In this document: positions 1 through 8,616 of the stretch, piece after piece
Layout: every line of letters begins with the position of its first letter
How positions within the stretch are numbered: position 1 is the first letter of the stretch
From: Chaetoceros tenuissimus
Lineage: Eukaryota; Bacillariophyta; Thalassiosirophyceae; Chaetocerotales; Chaetocerotaceae
Reading direction: 5' to 3'
Length of the DNA stretch: 21,873 nt
Assembly (NCBI GenBank): GCA_021927905.1
Contig: BLLK01000009.1
Span: forward strand, 1-21,873
Position numbers and translations under genes: made by a program
Notes under the pieces: generated by a model
The model's input: only the letters and a program-made list of their open reading frames with translations
What the model was told of the DNA's origin: nothing
Databases searched by the model: none

Positions 1-23
1 TCAGCAATCAGCTCGTGCTGGTG

Positions 24-951
24 GAGGGTTTTAACTTGAGAGGGGCTTAAGTATTTGGCTAATTAGCCTTAACAGCAGAGTTGTGTAAGAATACCGATTT
101 TGTGCTGCAAAGTGAAAATCTAATTTCGGCTCCAATCGACGCGCAATAAAATACTAATACCTTTCTAAAAGCTCTTTTTACGCTTGTTTCAAAACTGCAA
201 TCCATGAGAGCGCGCAAGCTTTCTGAGTCGAGAAATTTAGCTTTTCGTAAGACGAGATCGCCACTTTTTCAAATATTTGGTGTTGAATCCCAACCATATT
301 TCTCGCCACAAAATGAGTTGACGATTCCGAGAAGTTACATAATGTTCATTTCAATAGTTTTCTAAATATTTATGTAGTTATATTTGTTGTAGGTCAACTT
401 CAAAATGATTTATTTGAGTGTATAGAAGACATGGTCGATTCATGATTCGAAATTGGCTTCAAATTCAATCGATTTCACAGACCAATGACGGAAATTGTGC
501 CATTGTTGGTACAGTCCGTACGTACGAGAAAGAATCAAAGAAAATCCCTCCAAAGAGGCAATCGATAGAAATACTTGCTTTTACTCTATGGTTAAACTAA
601 TTACATATTCATTCACACAATAACTTCAAGAATTTATTTGTAACTTCTTGCGTTCGTCAACTCATTTTGTGGCGAGAAATATGGTTGCAATCAAACTGTG
701 ACATAACCGAAGTAAGCTATTTTAGAGGGTACTTTCTCGACTCAGAAAGCATGCGCGCTCTCGTCGATTACAGTTTTGAAACAAGCGTAAAAAGAGCTTT
801 TAGAAAGGTATTAGTATTTTATTGCGCATCCATTGGAGCCGAAATTAGCATTTTCACTTTGCAGCAAAAACTCACAAAAATCAGGTATTCTTACACGACT
901 CTGCTGTTAAATAGCCTTAAACTCAACTAATGTCAACGAGTTAAAACACTC
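24..951. repeat. Foldback element: long imperfect inverted repeat
   Basis: The left arm (about 24-340) is the reverse complement of the right arm (about 640-951). Well-matched blocks include the outermost GTTTTAACT (28-36) against AGTTAAAAC (939-947), the stretch near 120-230 against 745-850, and the inner ends near 300-340 against 640-690. The central parts of the arms have diverged. The unpaired loop is about 300 bp. I see no transposase; the short open frames inside (418-600 and 667-930) lie in the loop or an arm and look incidental. The element is probably non-autonomous. I could not identify a clean target duplication. Confidence 0.75.
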
Positions 952-1495
952 TGATCTGACTTATCATTTTAAGTAGTTAAAACACTATGATTGACACTGA
1001 TCCAACTCAAATCAGCGATGATCTGAACCTCACACAAAGAAAATGTTCGTTCCATTCATGTTCTATTGTACGTAACACTCTCTTCTAAGCTCATTAAGAT
1101 ACTACGCACCATGCTCTCTCTTCTAAGCTCATTTAGATACGCATCATGGTGCACAGAGGCAAAGAATAGTCTCAGGGATCTGTTTTCGACGAAATGACTG
1201 CTTTGAAAGCTGTATGGGAGGGCTATATTGAGAAAGCAAACAAGTTGACGATGCTATGATGATTGTTGCAGTCTTGTGGAGAAGATAGATATAAACCTAC
1301 GAGTAGAGATAGATATCCACATTCCAAAAATGAACATGATCGTTTAGAAGAATTATTGCAATATCTCTAAGAACTATGACCAAACGACTGGAATATAGGA
1401 TGTACTCAAGTGGAGAAAAACATAGAACAGCTTCCGTATAAGTTACAACCCAACTGCAGCATGTGGCATACAACAGAATACATATGGGAAACTGT
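952..1495. other. Intergenic stretch, no gene recognised
   Basis: There is no convincing coding frame here. The only structure I see is a short tandem duplication at 1078-1148 (listed separately) and a second copy of the GTTAAAACACT motif, about 30 bp beyond the end of the foldback element. Confidence 0.5.
1078..1148. repeat. Two-copy short tandem duplication
   Basis: A unit of about 35 bp that starts CTCTCTTCTAAGCTCATT and ends near ATCATGG/GCACCATG occurs at 1078-1113 and again at 1116-1148, with a few substitutions and a small deletion. No function is apparent. Confidence 0.6.
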
Positions 1496-1926
1496 CTAGA
1501 TTAGGTTGGTGTCCACCTTCTGTTCGATCCTCGCTTTCACTTCTTTGTAGAAGTTCTCATATTGTGCCAAGGCATACATATTTCTTGACAACGATGAGTT
1601 AATACTTTCGGGTTGCCAAGTAAAGGACGACACTTTTCTTCATGGTGGCGACAGTGTGAGATGACACCAACGTAGTACTTACACCCGATGGAGAATGTAA
1701 ATAGCTCCATATGGGAGAAAGCGATAAAGTGATTTCTTGACAACGATGAGTATGCATTACTTTTGGGTTTCCTAGGACGACACTTTTCTTTATGATGGTG
1801 ACAGTGTGAGATAACGCCAACGTAGTACTTGTACCAAATGTAGAATTTCATAGTATTGGAGAGAGCGATGAAGTGATCCTTGACAGTATTGCTGTATGAG
1901 CCATCAAAGCTGACAAAGATCTTCAT
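1496..1926 (-). pseudogene. Decayed coding remnant with an internal duplication, possibly Sel1-like repeats
   Basis: The minus strand holds an open frame of 129 codons (1926-1537) made of two related modules. Each contains the motif KYYVGVISHC followed by HH(K/E)EKCRP. At DNA level the duplicated units are about 1578-1731 and 1732-1878. After the second module the frame is broken near 1610. In another frame a plausible C-terminus follows (residues YALAQYENFYKEVKARI, stop at 1496-1498). The pattern G(C)KYYVGV followed by a KA-like helix, with a Tyr/Lys-rich last helix, weakly resembles the Sel1-like repeat proteins abundant in diatoms. I see the duplication and the frame break directly; the family name is a guess. 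No promoter or intact start was recognised. Confidence 0.35.
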
Positions 1927-2219
1927 CAGCTCTACAAAAAATGTGATGGATTACATGGATATGAATAGCAAATAGAAAGAACTTTATGAGACGTCACTCT
2001 TTATTTTACTTTCATTGGAATATTCACAATATCAGCATAACAATACTCATTTTAAAATTAAAAACGATGCATTAATGATTGATATCGCTCACCCGGTAGA
2101 AACTTTGACATTGTATCTTTTCTTTATATTTTATTCTTTTTCTAGGCTTGCAATGGACAATAATATATTCGCAAATGATGATATTTATATGAATATGATA
2201 TTTAGAAATTGAATTTATC
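1927..2219. other. Intergenic stretch, nothing recognised
   Basis: AT-rich sequence. The 65-codon open frame at 2015-2212 shows no recognisable motif and is not called as a gene. Confidence 0.4.
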
Positions 2220-2352
2220 TAGAGTGGACCTGACATGGTGCCTGGGGGGTGAGAAAAAAATTCGTAAGTCCCCCCACAGTCATTGCTTTTCAACTTTTAG
2301 CACGGTTTTGGAAAGATCTCGACGAGCTCTTTCGATTGATGTACCATTTCAA
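2220..2352 (+). repeat. Dispersed structured repeat, copy 1
   Basis: The repeat begins with TAGAGTGGACCTGAC (2220-2234). It then has a G6...C6 stem enclosing an A-rich loop (about 2245-2275), then TTTTAGCACGGTTTTGG, then a near-perfect inverted repeat (arms 2321-2331 and 2333-2343, one mismatch). The same parts in the same order occur at 10306-10430. The right boundary is not defined. It is probably the end of a small non-autonomous transposon family; no coding capacity is visible. Confidence 0.65.
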
Positions 2353-3018
2353 TAAATTGATAAAATATTTTTGAAGATACATAGAAAAAACTAAAATCAA
2401 ACAGTTTCTGAACGAAATCTGAAAATCTGACGATTTGCACCGCGGTAAAGCTAGTAAATGCTATAAAAAAGGGTTTTATGCCTATTTTTGCTTAGTTTAA
2501 CCCCTATTTGACCCTATTTACCACTGTTCTTCGATATGAAGATCCTATCTATCTATTTTATAACATGTTTATATTCCTATGTTATATGGAAAGTCTACAT
2601 TTAGTGCTCATTGTGTCGAAAAAGTAGAATACAATCTTGCTTTGACAGCTTGCAAGGCGTCATTGTTGAAATATTTCTTTCATGTTTCCAAACAACTTTT
2701 TTTATGTCTAAGCAACAATACCTAAAATCTATTCTTTATTGAAGTGCTTGAGCTATTTCACATGCTTTATCAACCCTCATTATTATTTGTTACATTAGCT
2801 ATCATTGAAAAAGTTGCTTTTTCTCATTTTACTATACTTTCTGACATATTCTACGGCATGCTGTTCCCTTTGAAATGGCTTGGAAAACTTGTTTTGAAGT
2901 TATATCATGTAAGTTAGGCATATATATTTACTATTGTAAACTCAAATGAAGTTTTATTTGAAATATAATTCGAAATGTGTTTTTACTTTCTCACTTCGAT
3001 ACTTTCTACGTAGCACTC
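2353..3018. other. Intergenic stretch up to the DIRS-type insertion
   Basis: AT-rich sequence without a supported gene. It forms the left flank of the element that begins at 3019. Confidence 0.4.
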
Positions 3019-3161
3019 CAGTTCTTGTTCTGATTGATTTTGAAATTTCGAATTTCAGTCACACAACCAAAAGTCTCTTTGTCACTTCATTTCATTCTTT
3101 TTGGAAGTGTTGACTTGTTAGTCGAAATTTCGATTGTTGGAAGATGTTAATGTTTTCAGCA
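3019..3161 (+). repeat. Split direct repeat A1 (left terminus)
   Basis: 143 bp, apparently identical to A2 at 9736-9878. It starts CAGTTCTTGTTCTGAT and ends GTTTTCAGCA. It contains two palindromic motifs, GAAATT-TCG-AATTTC and TCGAAATTTCGA. The half-site GTTCTGAT lies at 3027-3034. Confidence 0.92.
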
Positions 3162-3206
3162 GAATAAAAGTAAAGAAAAGTCAAGCTAACATCTTCTTTT
3201 ACCTGA

Positions 3207-3600
3207 GGAACTCAGATCCTCGGTTATTCAACCAAACAGCAAACAATGGAACTCAGATCCTGATCAATCGATCAAACAGCAAAGTTAAAGGAACTCAGAT
3301 CCTTAGTTATTCAACTAAACAGCAAACAATGGAACTCAAATCCTGATCAATCGATCAAACAGCAATATCAAAGGAACTCAGATCCTGGTTATTCAACCAA
3401 ACAGCAAACAAGGGAACTCAAATCCTGATCAATCGATCGAACAGCTCTTTAAAATTTGAATTAAGGAATTCAATGACTTAGTCTCTCAACAGAATAGAGA
3501 ACAAAAGTTCCTAGATCAATTGATCGAACAGTACCATGATTAACGTTACAAAATTTACAGAGAATAGTAATTCAGATTATTAGTTATTTAACAAGACAGT
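3207..3600 (+). repeat. Leader array of alternating hairpin-forming repeats
   Basis: Six units of 40-42 bp alternate between two types. Starts are 3207, 3248, 3290, 3331, 3373 and 3413; degenerate traces continue to about 3600. Each begins GGAACTCARATCCT. Type 1 (units 1, 3, 5) carries GGTT-ATTC-AACC or, in unit 3, TTAGTT-ATTC-AACTAA. Type 2 (units 2, 4, 6) carries GATC-AATC-GATC. A degenerate copy has the perfect palindrome GATCAATTGATC (3514-3525). In units 1, 3 and 5 the GGAACTCAGATCCT block can itself form AGGA/TCCT. The array lies between repeat A1 and the coding region, so it is transcribed leader. Possible roles are packaging, priming or translation control; the sequence does not decide. 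Confidence 0.88.
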
Positions 3601-3706
3601 CTGAAATCAAGCAGTCGATTCGAAAGAAAGAAGGGGAAAATAGCCTCTTCCGTTACATCATTGACAAGACTATTCCTGTACAGCCTCGAAAGTATTAGAG
3701 TTTCGT

Positions 3707-3922
3707 GTGACAAAATTTAGAAATGATTCAATGTACAGCTATGGACTAGCCAAAAAGATTGAAATTCTGACATCCCCTCATCCGACAGGGTCAGAAGAAA
3801 AAGAAGAGGAAAGAGTTCCTCCATCGCTTGCAAGAACGAAGGAAAACACCAGGTGCTCCACATCCTATCACAATCTATTCAGATCAGAGAAAAAGATACC
3901 AAATCTTGATTCAGAACAATGA
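3707..3922 (+). CDS. Possible 71-codon upstream ORF overlapping the main ORF start
   Basis: This open frame of 71 codons ends at a TGA that overlaps the ATG of the 1565-aa ORF (ATGA, 3919-3922). The product is hydrophilic and rich in Lys, Glu and Ser, with no motif I recognise. It may be a regulatory upstream ORF that sets re-initiation at the main start, or a chance frame in the leader. It ranks below the two main ORFs because nothing but the exact overlap supports it. Confidence 0.3.
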   Translation: MTKFRNDSMYSYGLAKKIEILTSPHPTGSEEKEEERVPPSLARTKENTRCSTSYHNLFRSEKKIPNLDSEQ

Positions 3923-6900
3923 CCGTCTTTTCGAAGTCTTACTCCACTAGAGAGTTTGTTTTTGACAGCAACTCCAACGATATTACCGTCCAGCTTTCCG
4001 AGGATGTAGATGATGCCTTTGACCTTGCTTCCCTAGTGAACGCTCTCCACGAGAACCCAGATCTTGAAATGGGTGAAGCTTGTGTAGCATTTCTGGATGA
4101 AATCACCGGCAACATCTGTTGCTCTCTTGCTCATTTTGTTGACCCGAAGGCTACTCCAGGACCGGAAGCTCTCATTGCAGTAGTCGAAGTCCGGGAGGAG
4201 AGGATTGCAGCGAAAGCTTTGAATCTCAAGAAGAAAGTGGACGCACCTATCTTCATCAAAGATTTCGAAGTAGCTGCCATTACCAAGGTACCCAACAAGG
4301 CCGATTTGCTAGCTGAACTGATGAAAATGGGCCTTTCAACAAAAGAGGAAAATGGAGTGAGAGCGCCAACTGCTGTTCTCCTCCATCCAAAGATCTTTCA
4401 AAACCTTTTGAGCATCAGAGATTACCCGTTTGAGCCAATGGTATTCCTAGAAAAAGCATTGACCATGTTTGAGGAGGAACAGATCACTGTAGGCCCCACT
4501 GGTAGAAGAAGAAACTCAAATCAAATTCACAAATCTGTGAGAGATGTCCTAGTTTTTGCAGTATATGCTCTACTTCGTAGCAAGAACGGTCTGGACTTCA
4601 ACATTGGCCTTGTCACTTTGGAAGAGCCTAAAGCCAATGAGGCACAGATCAAAAAAATTTTGGAGGCTGCCTTACTTTCTTGCACTGAGGATGACCAAGC
4701 GGCATCAGAAGACGAAGGCGAGATGGAAACCGGGAGAAAGTCCTTTATGGAAGCTTTGGATGAGGCTGAGAAGGAGGATACATTGAACGAATTGTTGGAT
4801 GATGCAGGCTCCAAAAGATCTTCCTTTGGCTCTGTCTCTCCCTCTTTGATGGGCAAAGCAAAAAGACAGCAAAGAGACCAAGATGCCAGTGAAGTAACCC
4901 TGCAAGCTAGCAAGATGCTTTTAGAGGCCACCAAATCTTTGAACACACTCTCAGCAACCTTTCAGGAAGTTTCAGCTGTAAAAGCAATGACTTCGAACTC
5001 AACAAAAGGCTTCTTTGAAAAGGAAGAAAACCTCGGAATCAAAGAACAGTTTCTAATGTTACAAAGTCCAGATGGTATCGTTCCGGCGGAAGTCATTGAT
5101 CCTGACACTGACTCATTTATGAGAAAGCAACCTAACTCTCAGGCGGGTACAATCACAGGTTTCAATAGACACATCAAAGTAGAAATCCCAATGCTGACTT
5201 CGCTTAGAAGTTCTCTTGACACTAGCCCAGGCTTCCATGACAAGCATACTGGGATCTCGATTCTTGCATTCTCAGTTGATGAAGATCAAAGAAGTTCAAC
5301 CATGTCAAGGAATATGTACAATATGCCGGATGCCATTGCAGCCCAAGCGTTCACTCATGAGGAACTTCGGGAGCATCTCGTGGACCCAAAGAAAGGAAAG
5401 CTGGACCAATCTTTCTATTTGGAATTAATTTTCAAGGCTTTCAAGTTTTTCCTAGAGAAAGTTGCCGGTCAGGAAAGCCATTTGACAAAGTCCTTTTCAG
5501 ACTTTGTTTCCAAGTTTCAAACAAGGATCGGATCCAACATTCATTTTCTCGTAAAGGAATATGGTATTAATATGCTGCACTCCATTTTGAAAGCAATTCA
5601 TGGTATGATTGCTCCGTATGCGACCTCCTGCTTCATGGGGAGCCCAAGAAAATCTGTGCTGCAGTTTGATGATATCATTGATAGACTGGAATCGGGGACT
5701 TTCATGAATGTCTATGGAATGATCCCACTAGCTATGGATACCAAGAGAAAACAGGACAGTCAGAAACAGGACCATCAAAAGGGGAAGAAGAGAAAGAACT
5801 CTAACTCTGCACACGAGGATGGAAAAGCCAGGAAAGTATCCTCCCTTCCTGAGTTGAAGTGGAGCGATTGGAAGAGACTTGCAAACGCCAAGGAGTTGAG
5901 GAAGAAAAACCTCACTGTTCCAGAGATTAGAGGCAAACCGATGTGCCTTCGTATTTACTTTGAAGGAGAGTGCTCCGATGCAAAGTGTTGGGGTTTCAGA
6001 TGTCATGATTGTGACTTGAGTGCATCAGAGAAACAAGTTGTGACTGACTTCAAGTCAAAGGCTGCTGCCCAACAAGATGCAGTTGACGAGTTGAATGAAT
6101 CTTTCGGCATTATTGGTAAGTCTTGTGATGCGGAGAATCCAAGAAAGGGAACGAAAGAAAAACAAGAGTCGGAAGAAGCCTTTCCTGAAGATCTTAGCGA
6201 CGATGAAAGGATGATCAGGTTAATTGAGAAAGTATTAGCGTCTCCTCCGGAAGAGTTTGTGTTGTCTCCTTTCAAGTTTGAGGATTCTAAAGAAGCCAGG
6301 GAGCATAATTCCAAGATTTTGGAGAGTTTCAATTACGATTTCAAAAAATGTATGGATGAAATCGACATTTCAGTCATTCATCCAGGAAGTGAATTCCGGG
6401 ATCCTGATTTATTGGAACCAATCTTAAAAGATCATCCCGATTGGCCAGTCTTGAAGGCCATCATGAAGACAGGAGTGGACTTGGGACTAGATAAAGAACT
6501 AAAAAGGGACGAAGATACTCGGAAGAAGGACTTTGAGGATGCCCTCAAAAAAGGGAACAGTGGGACAATGAGAGATCCCCTAGCCGCTAATACTGTGAAA
6601 GAAAATCAAGAGAAGGAAGTCACTTACGGAAGGGTGATCCCAATAACTCTGGAATGCGCTAGCAAACTCAAGAACGCTTCCATTTGTCCGTTGGGATGCG
6701 CGATACAATGGACGATTGATGAGGAAGGTCGGAAAAAGATAAAAATGAGGACGACCCACAACCTTTCTTTTGAGTGGCTCTCTGGACTCTCAGTGAATTC
6801 CATGGTGGAGAAAAAGCAGTTGGAAGAAATTCTCTATGGTCACTGTTTAATTCGTGTTATTCATATTATGCACAAAATGCGTTTAAAGCATCCGGAAATT

Positions 6901-8616
6901 GCTATTTTACTTTCGAAGTTCGATATTGACTCGGCCTTCAGGAGGATGCACAGTCAGCCGGATCAAGCCCCACTCTTTTTAACTGTCCTACATGATGAGG
7001 ATGGAGATGGTGCGTACCTTGATACGAGAATGCCATTTGGAGCAAATCAAGGTCCAGGAAAGTTCGGAAAAATTAGTGAAACTGTAACGGATCTTGCGAA
7101 TCACCTTATGGTGAATGAATGTTGGACTCCTGCAAGACTGAAATCCTCATTTTCAAAAGATATTCCGCCAAAGAAAATCTTACCAAAATCAGTAAAATTT
7201 GGAAAAGCTATTCCTCTGTTGGTAGATATAAAGGATCATGACTCATACTGGGACGTATTTGTTGATGATCTCATCAACGTCACATTGGACCAGATGAACC
7301 TTGAAGGAAAAGCAAGAGAAGCAGCTGCGATCGCTTTGGAACTTCTCTTTCGCCCGAATTCAGATAACGAAGAAGTAAAAAGAAACACGATTTTAAGTTT
7401 GAAAAAGCTTTTGGCCGAAGGTGGACAGGAGGAAATTCGTGTGATTCTAGGTTGGCTCATCAATTCTAGGGAATGGAATATTAAAATCCCCCATGAAAAG
7501 GCAACACGATGGATGTCTGATATAGACGAGTTGATTGAGAAAGGATTGCATCGTCAAAAAGTAACGAGGAAAGACATTGAATCAGTACTTGGAAAGGCTA
7601 ATGAAGCTTCATTCATTGTAAGAGAACTTAGATTCTTCTTCTCCCGCTTGAGATATCGGTTGAAGATTGCCATAAAATATAGAAGGGCCTTCTTACAACC
7701 TGGTGAAATTGAGGACCTTAGACTCATCAGAAATACCATTGAAATTCTCTCAGGAAAAGGCCGCTCCTTGAATCATGTCAGTATGACCATTCCTAGCTTG
7801 TTTCTGAAGCAAGACGCGAGTACTTCTGTAGGAATAGGTGGTTTCATGGACCTTGGATATGGTTGGAGAATCATTTTTCATCCGGAGATCCTGAAATTTT
7901 TTCACATCAACACCTTGGAGCATATGGCAGGAGTTGCGAATATCTGGATGGCGATAAAATTACTTAATATCAACGGCGACGGAAATGGAATGAAATTCCT
8001 AGACCAAAGCGATAATATGACGGCAATTGCTTGGATGCTGAGGTCCACTTACTATGAGAAGGAGAATAGACCAGAGGCTATCCTGAGAGAGATCATGGCT
8101 AGACACTTAGCGACTCTTCTTTTTCAATCGGATACTGGCACGTATCTTCAGCATATAAAAGGGATCGATAACATCATTGCTGATATCTTATCAAGAAATA
8201 GAAATTTATCTAACAACGACATTCGCACTTTAATTTCACAGGAAGCAGAAGAGTTTCTCAACAAAACAAACTTCGAACTGAAGATGACGGACGTTCCGGA
8301 GGAGATTATCTCTTGGATAGAATCTCTCGTGCTGAAAATGATGCATCTGAAGGGGTTACCAAGGGGACAACGGACAAAGATTGTGAATATTTTAGAAAAT
8401 GGCGGGCTTTCACAACCCGAGCCGGACTTCCTCTTTTCCTCGATAACATCAGTAGAGAAGAACAGATTAAAATCTGTGGTGCTTTCGCGTACGAAATCAG
8501 ACATAATCGGTTTGGCAAGAAGTCACTTAGTAAACTTAAAGGAGATACAGTCGAAACTACCCTCGACTCTGTTTGCAAGACCTTCGTCGCGAATGGGATT
8601 CCCAGTCCCCAAGTAG
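3919..8616 (+). CDS. Gag-like / reverse transcriptase / RNase H polyprotein of the DIRS-type element
   Basis: 1565 aa. The first 660 residues or so look Gag-like: hydrophilic, a likely coiled-coil stretch near 320-360, a helical region near 460-600 and a strongly basic patch at 608-639. A Cys/His cluster follows (C676-x8-C685-x4-C690-x5-H696, plus C695 and C698), resembling a CCCH zinc finger. The reverse transcriptase is seen in KFDIDSAF (Asp1002), RMPFGANQGP (1037-1046) and FVDD (Asp1116, Asp1117), the last in the place of YxDD. The RNase H candidates are Asp1299, Glu1334, Asp1365 (SDN) and the ADILSR motif (Asp1422). RNase H directly after RT, and no protease, fit the DIRS order. The last 100 codons or so overlap the recombinase ORF and look less constrained. 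Gag and Pol in one frame is unusual, since most DIRS elements have a separate Gag ORF. The start at 3919 follows the 71-codon upstream ORF. Confidence 0.88.
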   Translation: MTVFSKSYSTREFVFDSNSNDITVQLSEDVDDAFDLASLVNALHENPDLEMGEACVAFLDEITGNICCSLAHFVDPKATPGPEALIAVVEVREERIAAKALNLKKKVDAPIFIKDFEVAAITKVPNKADLLAELMKMGLSTKEENGVRAPTAVLLHPKIFQNLLSIRDYPFEPMVFLEKALTMFEEEQITVGPTGRRRNSNQIHKSVRDVLVFAVYALLRSKNGLDFNIGLVTLEEPKANEAQIKKILEAALLSCTEDDQAASEDEGEMETGRKSFMEALDEAEKEDTLNELLDDAGSKRSSFGSVSPSLMGKAKRQQRDQDASEVTLQASKMLLEATKSLNTLSATFQEVSAVKAMTSNSTKGFFEKEENLGIKEQFLMLQSPDGIVPAEVIDPDTDSFMRKQPNSQAGTITGFNRHIKVEIPMLTSLRSSLDTSPGFHDKHTGISILAFSVDEDQRSSTMSRNMYNMPDAIAAQAFTHEELREHLVDPKKGKLDQSFYLELIFKAFKFFLEKVAGQESHLTKSFSDFVSKFQTRIGSNIHFLVKEYGINMLHSILKAIHGMIAPYATSCFMGSPRKSVLQFDDIIDRLESGTFMNVYGMIPLAMDTKRKQDSQKQDHQKGKKRKNSNSAHEDGKARKVSSLPELKWSDWKRLANAKELRKKNLTVPEIRGKPMCLRIYFEGECSDAKCWGFRCHDCDLSASEKQVVTDFKSKAAAQQDAVDELNESFGIIGKSCDAENPRKGTKEKQESEEAFPEDLSDDERMIRLIEKVLASPPEEFVLSPFKFEDSKEAREHNSKILESFNYDFKKCMDEIDISVIHPGSEFRDPDLLEPILKDHPDWPVLKAIMKTGVDLGLDKELKRDEDTRKKDFEDALKKGNSGTMRDPLAANTVKENQEKEVTYGRVIPITLECASKLKNASICPLGCAIQWTIDEEGRKKIKMRTTHNLSFEWLSGLSVNSMVEKKQLEEILYGHCLIRVIHIMHKMRLKHPEIAILLSKFDIDSAFRRMHSQPDQAPLFLTVLHDEDGDGAYLDTRMPFGANQGPGKFGKISETVTDLANHLMVNECWTPARLKSSFSKDIPPKKILPKSVKFGKAIPLLVDIKDHDSYWDVFVDDLINVTLDQMNLEGKAREAAAIALELLFRPNSDNEEVKRNTILSLKKLLAEGGQEEIRVILGWLINSREWNIKIPHEKATRWMSDIDELIEKGLHRQKVTRKDIESVLGKANEASFIVRELRFFFSRLRYRLKIAIKYRRAFLQPGEIEDLRLIRNTIEILSGKGRSLNHVSMTIPSLFLKQDASTSVGIGGFMDLGYGWRIIFHPEILKFFHINTLEHMAGVANIWMAIKLLNINGDGNGMKFLDQSDNMTAIAWMLRSTYYEKENRPEAILREIMARHLATLLFQSDTGTYLQHIKGIDNIIADILSRNRNLSNNDIRTLISQEAEEFLNKTNFELKMTDVPEEIISWIESLVLKMMHLKGLPRGQRTKIVNILENGGLSQPEPDFLFSSITSVEKNRLKSVVLSRTKSDIIGLARSHLVNLKEIQSKLPSTLFARPSSRMGFPVPK

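Noticed and set aside
418-930. Open frames of 60 and 87 codons in the foldback element
   Set aside because: They lie in the loop and right arm of an inverted repeat and show no protein motif.
2015-2212. 65-codon open frame
   Set aside because: AT-rich, hydrophobic by composition, no motif, no neighbour that explains it.
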